Source: Treponema socranskii subsp. socranskii VPI DR56BR1116 = ATCC 35536 (GTDB taxonomy: Bacteria; Spirochaetota; Spirochaetia; Treponematales; Treponemataceae). From it: a stretch of 64,000 nucleotides of DNA. Location: NCBI RefSeq assembly GCF_000468115.1, contig NZ_AVQI01000082.1, positions 1-64,000 on the forward strand, written 5' to 3'. The translations under genes were made by a program, and so were the position numbers. Positions 12,450 to 19,822 of this stretch are shown here, piece after piece. Position 1 is the stretch's first letter. Each line of letters opens with the position of its first letter. The notes under the pieces are model-generated. The model was not told the DNA's origin and made no database searches. It saw nothing but the letters and a program-made list of their open reading frames with translations.

Positions 12450-12478
12450 TTGACTTTATCAATGTGCGCACTTAAACT
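12450..12478 (+). promoter_or_regulatory. promoter of the toxin-antitoxin cassette
   Basis: TTGACT (12450-12455), a 17-base spacer and TAAACT (12473-12478). An AAGGAG binding site and ATG at 12498 follow at once. A private promoter is expected for a toxin-antitoxin cassette. Confidence 0.65.
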
Positions 12479-12497
12479 GTGTTAGCAAGGAGTGTTT

Positions 12498-12722
12498 ATG
12501 AAAAATATAACTCTATCAATTGATGAAACTGTTTTACAGGCAGGCCGAGAATACGCCAGGAATCATAATATCTCATTCAATTCTCTTGTAAGAAAACTTG
12601 TCGAGCAAACGGTTGTGACCAATAAAGATTACTGGCTTCATGATACTTTTTCACTTATGGACACATTAAATGCAACATCAGGCAATGAGAAATGGACAAG
12701 GGAAGAATTATATCGTGTCTAA
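12498..12722 (+). CDS. VapB-like antitoxin (DUF6364-type)
   Basis: A 74-residue protein beginning MKNITLSIDETVLQAGREYA, the ribbon-helix-helix-like N-terminus of DUF6364 antitoxins that pair with PIN-domain toxins. The start at 12498 has AAGGAG seven bases upstream. Its stop overlaps the GTG start of the following broken PIN toxin, the usual antitoxin-toxin coupling. First recognisable gene of cassette group 1. With the toxin ruined, it may persist as an orphan that can neutralise related toxins (inference). Confidence 0.78.
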   Translation: MKNITLSIDETVLQAGREYARNHNISFNSLVRKLVEQTVVTNKDYWLHDTFSLMDTLNATSGNEKWTREELYRV

Positions 12723-12941
12723 AGTATTTATTGATACCGATATTCTTGTCTATATGATTTGGAACTGATAGAACAAGCAATAGATATCAGTGTAATTTCA
12801 CAATTATCATTTTGAGATTCATTGATAATAGCTGCTGCAGAGAAAGCAAAATGTGAATTTATTATTTCCGAAGATTTAAATCCGGGACAGACATATCGTG
12901 GAGTAATGGTAATAAATCCATTTAAAGAAGATGTGTTCTAA
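12715..12941 (+). pseudogene. broken PIN-domain (VapC-like) toxin
   Basis: From a GTG at 12715 the frame reads SKVFIDTDILVYM, the first acidic motif of PIN-domain RNases, and then hits TGA at 12766. After a frameshift and a clear internal deletion, a third segment reads LIIAAAEKAKCEFIISEDL, continuing to INPF and ending at TAA 12939-12941. This is the typical PIN C-terminus with its SEDL acidic motif. About 60 percent of a normal 130-residue toxin is missing. The stop lies inside the left core of the following attC site. Confidence 0.85.
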
Positions 12942-13002
12942 CACCCGCTTCAATGCTGACATTGCGGACAAGCCGCAAAAGCAGGTTAAGCGAATGTTAT
13001 AC
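12936..13002 (+). other. attC-like recombination site 1
   Basis: Left core TTCTAAC (12936-12942) and right core GTTATAC (12996-13002) bracket an imperfect palindrome: CGCTT with AAGCG, and TGCT with AGCA. It shares GCTTCAA, TGACATTGC and GCAGGTTAAGCG blocks with the site at 27762-27820, so both belong to one attC subfamily. Confidence 0.75.
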
Positions 13003-13035
13003 GAACGCCCGCACCGGGGCGCGCCGGGAGGAAAA

Positions 13036-13944
13036 ATGAAAAAAATAATTTTACTATTGATTTTAATAATTTTGTTATTCGGAGGCGAAAAAAAAGGTAA
13101 TATTTCAGCTGAGGAAGTAAATAAAACTCCATATTCGGAAACAAAAACAACAAACCGGCGTGAATACTCATTGTCAACAAAAAGTTATTATTTAAAAGAG
13201 AATCCTAAATTTATGGGAAAAGCCATGAATTTTGCTTATCAGGAATATTCCGGTATTACAGCCCCGGTTATAATGTATCCGAATTACGGGTACATAAGAA
13301 AAAATGCCGGTGTTTCACCGAATTTTGTAAATATAACCTCAAAACGGATTATGAGAGCAAAAATTTTTTTTAGAGGAACAGGAAACTCCGAAGATAAAGA
13401 TCTATTGATATCATTTGATACTTTCGATTTTGTGTCAGGAAGTAACTGCACGGTTAAATTACATGATTCTTTTCTTCAAGATAATCAGTACACAATCGAC
13501 AAAATTGTTTTCTATTACGATGATTTATCTGAGCAAACGGTCCAAGCCGATGAATTATATTCTGAAAGAGCACTTGCTCCGCTGGATTTGACCGGTTCAG
13601 GTATTTTCTTTATCGATGATCCGAATACCGGCTCTTATAATTTTATTGTAAAAACTTATTCTTCCGATTCGGAAAGTACCGGAAAGTATAAAATAACCGC
13701 TACCAAAGAAGACGGTAAAGAAGTAAATGTAGAAGGCGGTATTCCTTATTTCATCGAGGGAGATATTTTCTTAACCGATTTGTGGAGTAAGATAGCAATC
13801 GAACAATTATGTAATTTGAGAAAATTGGAAATTGAGTTTATTTCTACGGATGATACGGTTTTACGAGAAGAAGTTACCGATTCCGCTCAGTTGGATAAAA
13901 TTACTATGTGGGTATCGGCATTTAATTACTACGGATATAAATGA
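13036..13944 (+). CDS. hypothetical secreted protein, cassette-borne
   Basis: A 302-residue protein that I do not recognise. It starts with MKKIILLLILIILLFG, a likely signal peptide or anchor, followed by a soluble region rich in Tyr, Asp, Ser and Thr that looks like a beta-rich extracytoplasmic domain. The start at 13036 has GGGAGG six bases upstream; an in-frame codon at 12931 would overlap the previous toxin remnant and cross an attC site, so it is rejected. It follows attC-like site 1 and therefore lies in cassette position. No attC follows it directly; decayed sequence does. AT-rich compared with the backbone. Confidence 0.65.
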   Translation: MKKIILLLILIILLFGGEKKGNISAEEVNKTPYSETKTTNRREYSLSTKSYYLKENPKFMGKAMNFAYQEYSGITAPVIMYPNYGYIRKNAGVSPNFVNITSKRIMRAKIFFRGTGNSEDKDLLISFDTFDFVSGSNCTVKLHDSFLQDNQYTIDKIVFYYDDLSEQTVQADELYSERALAPLDLTGSGIFFIDDPNTGSYNFIVKTYSSDSESTGKYKITATKEDGKEVNVEGGIPYFIEGDIFLTDLWSKIAIEQLCNLRKLEIEFISTDDTVLREEVTDSAQLDKITMWVSAFNYYGYK

Positions 13945-13954
13945 TATTATAACC

Positions 13955-14166
13955 GTTAATGCATACAGTTACCCACCGCACATAAGCAAAAGACTCTATG
14001 ACAATAAAGAATTCGAAAATAAATATCGGTATATGAGTGAACGCAAAGTATTGGCAAAGTCGTACTGTCGGTACGTTTTAAAGCAGGGGCGAAGATTTTG
14101 CTAAAATTCTGCAAGCAATAAAAAAAAGTACCGAACAGAGCTTGGATTCCGGCCGGATGTTTTTGG
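13955..14166 (+). pseudogene. unidentified coding remnant
   Basis: Two overlapping frames together give a continuous-looking protein tail (SYPPHISKRLYDNKEF, then MSERKVLAKSYCRYV, then after one frameshift AKILQAIKKSTEQSLDSG) ending at a TGA near 14166. There is no start codon or upstream part. I do not recognise the family. Confidence 0.4.
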
Positions 14167-14186
14167 AAAGACAATGACAGCGAACT

Positions 14187-14437
14187 GCAAAGATATTCTC
14201 TCTCTTGCCTGAGAACGATTACGGTCTTTTTATCCGGTTGCTTTTGCAAAAAAATATCCCAATGCCGGCAAAACTCAGTTCCGGCAGTGGGTGTTTCCTC
14301 AAGCTTGCCGATGGCGTAACAAAGAAACCGGCGAGCAGGGACGCCACCATATCGATCCTTCGGTTATTCAGCGTACCCTGCATGAAGCGGTTGATTTATT
14401 CCAGCTGATGATAAGGAAGAAAGATGTGATTTTTTGA
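14187..14437 (+). pseudogene. remnant of an integron integrase (IntI)
   Basis: Translation gives KIFSLLPEN, then after a one-base frameshift near 14232 the segment PVAFAKKYPNAGK, then WVFPQACRW, ETGEQGRHHIDPSVIQR and LHEAVD, ending at TGA 14435-14437. The KYPNAG...VFP...RHH...QR series is the integron-integrase-specific region between the catalytic boxes of tyrosine recombinases. The N-terminal half is missing, there is a deletion after LLPEN, and the C-terminal HxLR...H...Y catalytic box is gone, replaced by an unrelated tail. It must be inactive. It is read in the same direction as the cassettes, as in the unusual T. denticola integron. Identification rests on motif recognition and should be confirmed by alignment. 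Confidence 0.82.
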
Positions 14438-14501
14438 TCCGCAGCAATTTAGATGGAAAAGCATAGGTTTTTGTGATATTATACGAAAATGTTGAAAGGA
14501 T

Positions 14502-14508
14502 GTTATGA
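14502..14508 (+). other. possible attI / right core site
   Basis: GTTATGA lies 65 bases after the integrase remnant and just before the next cassette gene. In an integron with integrase and cassettes in the same direction, the primary attI site would be expected here. The sequence is a short core match only. Confidence 0.4.
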
Positions 14509-14541
14509 GAACACGCATTGGCGTGCAAGAAAGGAAAAAAA

Positions 14542-15387
14542 ATGGAAAAAATAATTGATTTTTATGAAAAAAGAATAAAAATTATTCTAGGTATAATTCT
14601 TGGAGTTTGCATATTAAATTGTATTATTCGCATCTGTAAAGATATAAAAATTTCAGAAGCTGTATTAGGTTTTGGAATAAGTATTGGCTTTTTCTTTATA
14701 GCATGGGCAATGGTTTTTATTGTGTTAGGTTTCCAAAAAATAAATCCGTTTTGTCCAAAATCTATTTTTAAGTTTTTTTGTTACTTTGTCATAATAATAA
14801 GTACAATTGGCGTTGTTTTAGGAATTATAAATGATATAATCCTTTGCGCGCTTAAAGATAAAAAGGATATATTTCAATTTACATACTCTACAGGCGCATT
14901 AGGTTTTATTTATGGGAGCATCTATTTATACAGAAAAACTTTTGGTAAAAATAGTGGATCAGAAGTTTCCGGAAGAAAAATTGAAAAATCAGATGAATCA
15001 AAAAAGAAAAAAATTATAAAATATTCTGTTATTTTTGGAGTTGGTTTTGTTGGTGCTATAATAATAGTATGTATTACAATTTTTTCATCATTTTTAAAAT
15101 CTGAACCATATTTACATTCAATTAAGCTTATTGAAAATAATACAGAAATTTTGGAATATCTTGGTGAAGATTATAAACTTCCCAAAATTATAAGTGGTTC
15201 TATGAGCACAAATGGAAATGGGACTGGAAAAGTATCTATTTCATATACAATTAAAGGTAAAAACGGAAGCTCACGGGTTTATGTTGATGCAGAAAAAGAA
15301 AATGGAATTTGGAATTATAAAAAAATAATATTTTATAAACAAAAAGGAAAAGTAGATTCTATAGATTTACTTATAAATGAAAAATAG
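14542..15387 (+). CDS. hypothetical four-helix membrane protein with Coa1-like C-domain
   Basis: A 281-residue cassette protein. Hydrophobic segments lie near residues 12-30, 40-62, 75-97 and a fourth near 165-185. The C-terminal 90 residues outside the membrane (beginning EPYLHSIKLIENNTEIL, with later SGSMSTNGNGTGKVSISYTI and a GIWNYKK pattern) resemble the Coa1/Tim21-like fold found in many bacterial proteins of unknown role. The start at 14542 has AAGGA upstream; the in-frame codon at 14518 lacks one. It is followed two bases later by an attC site, so it is a classic single-gene cassette. Function unknown; the domain call is from pattern only. Confidence 0.68.
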   Translation: MEKIIDFYEKRIKIILGIILGVCILNCIIRICKDIKISEAVLGFGISIGFFFIAWAMVFIVLGFQKINPFCPKSIFKFFCYFVIIISTIGVVLGIINDIILCALKDKKDIFQFTYSTGALGFIYGSIYLYRKTFGKNSGSEVSGRKIEKSDESKKKKIIKYSVIFGVGFVGAIIIVCITIFSSFLKSEPYLHSIKLIENNTEILEYLGEDYKLPKIISGSMSTNGNGTGKVSISYTIKGKNGSSRVYVDAEKENGIWNYKKIIFYKQKGKVDSIDLLINEK

Positions 15388-15388
15388 C

Positions 15389-15452
15389 GCCTAACACAGT
15401 TTTCAAAGCCGACAGGTAATCGAGCTGCCTGCGGTTTAAAACAATGTTATGT
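15389..15452 (+). other. attC site 2
   Basis: Left core GCCTAAC (15389-15395) matches RYYYAAC exactly; right core GTTATGT is at 15446-15452. The arms GTTTTCAAAGCCG and CGGTTTAAAAC pair with unpaired bases, as expected for a folded single-strand attC substrate. A central AGGTAATCGAGCTGCCT forms the tip. Confidence 0.88.
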
Positions 15453-15496
15453 ACACAACGCTATAGGCGTGGTTTTTAGAAAAAAGGGGTAATAGA

Positions 15497-16441
15497 ATGG
15501 TTTTTCCAGGTTTAAAAAAATTGAGCCGAGAATTTGGTTTCAAAAATAACGGAACATATTTTTATGGATTTATAAATAATACATATGTTATGTTTGCAGA
15601 TGGGGCGAATCGGAAAAATGTGAGTTTCAGATTTCCAATTGAATTAAATGAAGATGATAAAAAGAAAATTTTATCTTGGAAAAGGAAAGGATATGCAAAA
15701 AGTATAGATTTTTTTGACGATCAGTCTTTTGATGTTTATATTGTATTTACGGAATATTTTTTACCTTTCAAAATTTCAAAAATAAAAGAAGTAATTGAAG
15801 ACATAACTGGTTATATTAAACAAAAATACCCGCAAGAAAAATCAAAATGCAGTGGAGATAACTGTATAGAAACGGATGGACTTAATATATTTGATATTGA
15901 TGGTATTCCGTTGCCAATGTGTTCTTCTTGTGCAAAAAGATTAGAAACTAAAATTGAAAATGCGTATGAAGATTTTAGGCTCCAACCAAATAATTATCTT
16001 CAAGGTTCAATAGCAGCGATAGTTTTTTCTATTCCTGGAATATTAGTAACATTCATTTTATTTTTGTTAGGTAGAATCGCAGGTGCGTCAGGTTTAATAT
16101 ATTTTTATCTTTCACAAAAAGGCTATGTTTGGGCAAAAGGCAAAATGAACAAGATAGGTGTACTTATAATTTCTTTAATAAGTTTGGTATATACGGCTGT
16201 CGGAGTATATTTAAGTTATATTGCTGTTATTATAAAAGAAGTATTAAAGCTTCCAGAAATAAAAGATTATCCCATATTTGAAATTGTAAAGCTTTCTTTT
16301 GAATCAGTAAAAGAACCTGAAGTCAAAAAAGAATTACTTACAAATATATATTTATCGTTGTTTTTGTGCGGTATTTGTATTTTAATAAATATGATTCAGT
16401 TATTAAAATCAACTGGCAAGGTAAAAATAAAAAAAGCATAA
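15497..16441 (+). CDS. hypothetical cassette membrane protein with Cys cluster
   Basis: A 314-residue protein not recognised. The first 110 residues are soluble and mixed alpha/beta. A Cys pair pattern (KCSGDNC, then MCSSCAK near residue 150) suggests a small zinc site. Three hydrophobic segments lie in the second half (about 175-205, 220-245 and 285-305). AAAAGGGG precedes the ATG. The TAA stop is inside the left core of the next attC site (GCATAAC), typical of a gene cassette. Function unknown. Confidence 0.68.
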   Translation: MVFPGLKKLSREFGFKNNGTYFYGFINNTYVMFADGANRKNVSFRFPIELNEDDKKKILSWKRKGYAKSIDFFDDQSFDVYIVFTEYFLPFKISKIKEVIEDITGYIKQKYPQEKSKCSGDNCIETDGLNIFDIDGIPLPMCSSCAKRLETKIENAYEDFRLQPNNYLQGSIAAIVFSIPGILVTFILFLLGRIAGASGLIYFYLSQKGYVWAKGKMNKIGVLIISLISLVYTAVGVYLSYIAVIIKEVLKLPEIKDYPIFEIVKLSFESVKEPEVKKELLTNIYLSLFLCGICILINMIQLLKSTGKVKIKKA

Positions 16442-16570
16442 CAAGGTTTTCAAAGCCGATAAAAACTTTGTCACAACAGTTACTTTCCGCAGCTTTTCGC
16501 CGCTGCAACTTTTGCACCATTTTTGCGCGTCGCGCAAAAACGTTTTTACGGTTTAAAACGCTGGTTATAC
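16436..16570 (+). other. attC site 3 (long form)
   Basis: Left core GCATAAC (16436-16442) and right core GTTATAC (16564-16570), 135 bases apart. The arms GTTTTCAAAGCCG and CGGTTTAAAAC are the same as in site 2, and a long inner palindrome around GCGCGTCGCGC extends the stem, like the long Vibrio attC sites. Confidence 0.88.
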
Positions 16571-16595
16571 GGACGGCCGACGGAGCGGCCGCAAA

Positions 16596-16796
16596 ATGGA
16601 AAATATAAAAGAAATAAATGTCAATTATAATTTCACAACCGATACACATGGTTTTTGGGATGGTTATCGGTTAAACAGAAAAGGGCTTGGAATGTTTAAT
16701 AATGGTTGTGATCCTGATTCAAAATATAAACAAAAGTACGTGAAATTCTTGTCGTCATATTTACACTGCTCGCAAAGTTTCAGAAAAAGCAGATAG
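16596..16796 (+). pseudogene. truncated cassette gene (possibly DUF6994-like)
   Basis: Reads MENIKEINVNYNFTTDTHGF and later GMFNNGCDPDS, a start reminiscent of DUF6994 proteins (FDF...GCDPDS pattern), then loses similarity and stops after 66 residues, well short of a normal gene. It follows attC site 3 in cassette position. The family call is tentative. Confidence 0.45.
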
Positions 16797-16909
16797 ACAA
16801 TCAACGCTATCCATATTTGTGTTTTGACCGCATTTTCCTTGAGCCGAGTGACGAACAGAACGCCATTTTCGCAGAAATTGCCGAAGGTTTTATAATTACA
16901 GTAGCCTAA
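16735..16909 (+). pseudogene. coding remnant at the end of cassette group 1
   Basis: An open frame without a start codon reads REILVVIFTLLAKFQKK and then RYPYLCFDRIFLEPSDEQN, ending at TAA 16907-16909. It may be the frameshifted continuation of the preceding truncated gene or a second fragment. Not recognised. Confidence 0.35.
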
Positions 16910-16934
16910 ATTAAACGTAACAGTAGATTTAGGC
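16904..16934 (+). other. short palindrome, possible degenerate attC
   Basis: GCCTAAAT (16904-16911) pairs perfectly with ATTTAGGC (16927-16934). GCCTAAA looks like a left core site, but the whole element is only 31 bases, too short for a normal attC. Confidence 0.35.
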
Positions 16935-16946
16935 GCTGTATAATTA

Positions 16947-17035
16947 GTGCGCGGAAGCGCACACGTGCATCTGCGAGTCTTCGAAAGAAAACTCGAAATT
17001 AAATTGAACGGCGCTATTTCAGACGTTCAATTTAA
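16947..17035 (+). repeat. double-hairpin dispersed repeat, copy 1
   Basis: A GC-rich hairpin (GTGCGC GGAA GCGCAC, 16947-16962) is followed by a 12-base perfect inverted repeat TTAAATTGAACG / CGTTCAATTTAA (16999-17035) with a 13-base loop GCGCTATTTCAGA. A second copy lies at 19756-19819. Both copies sit downstream of minus-strand sugar-operon genes. The rest of 17036-17165 holds nothing I can identify. Confidence 0.7.
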
Positions 17036-17165
17036 ACCTTCGGTTATTGTTCGCATAGGAAATCGTGGAGCGTTTTACGTCCTTGTGAATGCCGAGATGA
17101 TAGAGGCCGCCGCTTGTGATATGGTTTTATGTTCTAACCCAAACTTATACCGCGAATTACAGACT

Positions 17166-18068
17166 TTAAAAAGTACCTTCTTTATCTTGGACGTAGTGAA
17201 ATTTATTTAAAAGCTCTTTGTCGTATTCTGGAATTGCGCCCTGATGCGCACAGACATAATCCGCAAGGGTTGATCCGAAAGCCAGCGCCTGTTGTAAAGG
17301 GGCACCTTTAAGCATCATGTACAAAAAACCTGCGGATAAACTGTCTCCGGCGCCGACCGTATCTACGACGGTTATGTCTTTACAGTTCTGCCGGAAAATT
17401 TTTCCGTCCTTCGTACAGCAAACCGAACCTTTTTTTCCGAGGGTTACTAAGATTATATCGAGCGGGTATCGGTGAAAAAGTTCCGCTATCGTTTCATCGA
17501 AATTCTTTTTTCCGATATCTGCGGCGTTCGCTATAACGGGAATTTCATCGTCATTCATTTTAAGAACGGTGGCGTGAAGAAGCCCTTGATCGATTATTTC
17601 CTTGCTGTAAAAATTTTTACGGATATTTACGTCAAAAAATCTTACAGGGACGTCGATAGAGTCCCATATTCGGCAGAGGGCTTTTCGGTTTTGTTCGCTG
17701 CGTTGTGCAAGAGTTCCGTAACATAGAACGTCAAACGGTCCTTTTAGCTCATCGGAAATTTTTATGTCGTCCCAAGCGCACGGCTCGTTAAAAGCGTAGT
17801 CGGCTATTCCGTCGACAAGAAAAACTTCGGCCTTTCCGGTAGGAAATTCGCTTATATGAATATGCTCGGAGCCTATTCCGAATTTTTTAACGGTGTCCAA
17901 CGCCGACCGCCCCAGTTCGTCGTCTCCTACCGCGCTGACGATAGTTCCCGTTGCGCCGAGTTTTTGAAAATGCGCGGCCACATTTAACGGGGCGCCTCCG
18001 ATTCGCGCCGAATCTTTGAATATGTCAAAAAGTATTTCTCCGAAACAGATAAATTTCATATTATTCAA
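17166..18068 (-). CDS. PfkB family carbohydrate kinase (probable fructokinase)
   Basis: A 300-residue ribokinase-family kinase. The N-terminal GGAPLNVAAHFQKLGATG motif binds the sugar, and the C-terminal DTVGAGDSLSAGFLYMML is the PfkB signature 2 with catalytic Asp in GAGD. Together with the GH32 enzyme upstream and the sugar ABC importer, the natural role is phosphorylation of fructose released from sucrose or a fructoside. The first codon may be TTG at 18068 or ATG at 18059; neither has a good binding site, and a TATAAT sequence lies immediately upstream, so a private leaderless start is possible. Last gene of the minus-strand sugar operon, 143 bases after the hydrolase gene. Confidence 0.88.
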   Translation of the reverse strand: MNNMKFICFGEILFDIFKDSARIGGAPLNVAAHFQKLGATGTIVSAVGDDELGRSALDTVKKFGIGSEHIHISEFPTGKAEVFLVDGIADYAFNEPCAWDDIKISDELKGPFDVLCYGTLAQRSEQNRKALCRIWDSIDVPVRFFDVNIRKNFYSKEIIDQGLLHATVLKMNDDEIPVIANAADIGKKNFDETIAELFHRYPLDIILVTLGKKGSVCCTKDGKIFRQNCKDITVVDTVGAGDSLSAGFLYMMLKGAPLQQALAFGSTLADYVCAHQGAIPEYDKELLNKFHYVQDKEGTF

Positions 18069-18211
18069 TCATTATAACATAATAGTCGCTATAAAGCGAC
18101 CGTATCGTTGCCGTATTGTTACCGCCTGTTTCCGCCGGATTATTGATGTCCAAGCGGCGGCGGCAAACCGGTACTGCGGATTTTTAAAAGACGAACGGCA
18201 ACATACTCCGT

Positions 18212-19693
18212 CTAAACCGCAAAGTTTATATCACAGAATTCGACGTTGCAGTCTTCCGCTATAAAGCCCAGCTCATATTCGGGTTTTTCATACAGACGAT
18301 ATGAAAAAGCGATTTTTTCGTCAATGAATATGTCTATATTATCCTTTTCAACGAGCAGGCAGATCTTTATCCATGAATTTACATCAAAGGCAAAAGATTT
18401 TTCGCAAACCCTAAAGCCGTCAGGACCCGGCATTTTCGGTTTTGGGATAGCCTGGCAGGATTGCTGCCAAAACGGATCCACGGGCATGGGAAGATTTAAA
18501 AGGGATACCCTTTGCATGGAATAATCGAATTCCAACTGCAGACAAGTCGATGCGTCGCGATCGCTTTTTAAAAGAATGCCGAAATTGTTATATATTTCAT
18601 GAGCTCTGCATCGGCAGGAAAATAAATAGGATTCGGGGATGCCGGTGAAAAAACCGTAGGAGCACGTTCCTAAAGAGGATATGTCGATAGATCTGTTGCC
18701 GAAGTTAGTCCCGTTTCCTTGGATCTGCATATACTGCCAATCGATCTTTTTAGGATATAGAGAGCGAATTTCAGGCGGCATTTTTACATCCAATTCTCCT
18801 TTTGAGTTTTGTACTACTTCGTGCGGGACGCAAAATTTACCGCCCCAATACCATTCTCCCTGATCGCAATCGTCGCCTCTGTCGTGCGCCCAAGCAAAAT
18901 AAATACGGCGTCCTTCATCGTTTGCCATGGACTTCGCGGCATAGAAGCGTCTGCCGCCTATTCCGTCGGATTTCGGGGTTCTCCACGGGCCGAAAGGCGA
19001 ACTTGAAACTCTGTAAATGGTATTTACGTATTCCGAAAACCTTGAATAAGATAAATACCAATTTGAACCGATTTTATACATTTCGGGGCATTCGGGACAG
19101 TTGGTGTTCCCCGGATAATAAAGAACACGTGAATATGTCCATTTATCCAAGTCCGGGGAAGTATACAATACAACACATCCTCTTCTGGTAATCGCATTGC
19201 CTTTAAGCCTTGCAGACAAGATCATCCAATAGGCATTCTCTTCATCATTGTAAAATACGTAAGGATCTCTCCAGTCCAAAGCTTCAAAAAGATCTTCATT
19301 AGGTAACAGTATGGGGTTCTTTTTATCTTTTTCCCATGTGATGCTGTCTTTGCTGTATGCATGGCATATAGTTTGCTGATATTTTGCTTTAATATTGTAT
19401 CCGGTATAAAACGCATGGAACATTCCGTTACCGAAAACGACGGAACCCGTCCAAACACCTGAAGAATCCGCATCATCGTTTGTGCCCGGATGTATGGCTA
19501 CGGGTAATTCTTCCCAGTGAAGCAGATCTTTTGAAATTGTGTGGCACCATGAGGTTCTAAGTCGATCGGGATATACTGTAGTGCCTTGGGGCGGGGTAAG
19601 TGAGAAGATATGATATGTGCCGTCATAAAAAAAAGGGATTGCATCGCCTGTTGACGGGCAGTGTTTTGTATGTCTGAATAATTTTGATGTCAT
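18212..19693 (-). CDS. GH32-type beta-fructosidase
   Basis: A 493-residue glycoside hydrolase, GH32-like. The nucleophile motif appears as STGDAIPFFYDG near residue 17 (a known variant of WMNDPNG), the RDP motif as DWRDPYVFYND near 139, and the acid/base motif as ECPEMY near 200. A C-terminal beta-sandwich follows, as usual in GH32. It should release fructose from sucrose, sucrose-phosphate or a fructan; there is no signal peptide, so it acts in the cytoplasm after ABC uptake. A strong TAAGGAGG site precedes the ATG. It sits between the RbsC-like permease and the PfkB kinase. Substrate is inferred from context. Confidence 0.85.
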   Translation of the reverse strand: MTSKLFRHTKHCPSTGDAIPFFYDGTYHIFSLTPPQGTTVYPDRLRTSWCHTISKDLLHWEELPVAIHPGTNDDADSSGVWTGSVVFGNGMFHAFYTGYNIKAKYQQTICHAYSKDSITWEKDKKNPILLPNEDLFEALDWRDPYVFYNDEENAYWMILSARLKGNAITRRGCVVLYTSPDLDKWTYSRVLYYPGNTNCPECPEMYKIGSNWYLSYSRFSEYVNTIYRVSSSPFGPWRTPKSDGIGGRRFYAAKSMANDEGRRIYFAWAHDRGDDCDQGEWYWGGKFCVPHEVVQNSKGELDVKMPPEIRSLYPKKIDWQYMQIQGNGTNFGNRSIDISSLGTCSYGFFTGIPESYLFSCRCRAHEIYNNFGILLKSDRDASTCLQLEFDYSMQRVSLLNLPMPVDPFWQQSCQAIPKPKMPGPDGFRVCEKSFAFDVNSWIKICLLVEKDNIDIFIDEKIAFSYRLYEKPEYELGFIAEDCNVEFCDINFAV

Positions 19694-19755
19694 TTTTATC
19701 CTCCTTAAAAATTCGACAGACTAACAAAATATCGATTTTATAAGATGTTGAATCA

Positions 19756-19819
19756 GTGCGCTTTTTGTGCACGGTTTAAGTTTAAACTGAACGGCGTTAT
19801 TTCGGACGTTCAATTTAAA
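19756..19819 (+). repeat. double-hairpin dispersed repeat, copy 2
   Basis: GTGC / GCAC hairpin (19756-19772), then TTTAAACTGAACG (19781-19793) pairing with CGTTCAATTTAAA (19807-19819), one mismatch, over the 13-base loop GCGTTATTTCGGA. The loop and stem are nearly identical to copy 1 at 16947-17035. It lies between the permease stop and the hydrolase gene on the minus strand. Confidence 0.7.
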
Positions 19820-19822
19820 CGT

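Larger units (their letters stand above)
12430..16909 (+). mobile_element. integron cassette group 1 with remnant integrase
   Basis: An AT-rich run of short genes, all on the plus strand, separated by imperfect palindromes of attC type at 12936-13002, 15389-15452 and 16436-16570. Stop codons fall in or next to the left core site, as in mobile gene cassettes. A decayed integron integrase (14187-14437) lies inside, transcribed in the same direction as the cassettes, which is the arrangement reported for the T. denticola integron. No intact integrase is present, so the group is immobile unless one acts in trans. Boundaries are approximate. Confidence 0.8.

Noticed and set aside
12450-12486. GTGTTAGCA before the antitoxin gene as another attC right core
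   Set aside because: No left core or imperfect palindrome lies upstream; the sequence there is a promoter.
16947-17210. 87-codon open frame after cassette group 1
   Set aside because: It runs through the double-hairpin repeat and into the 3' end of the kinase gene; the similar peptide at 19745-19948 arises only because the repeat is duplicated.
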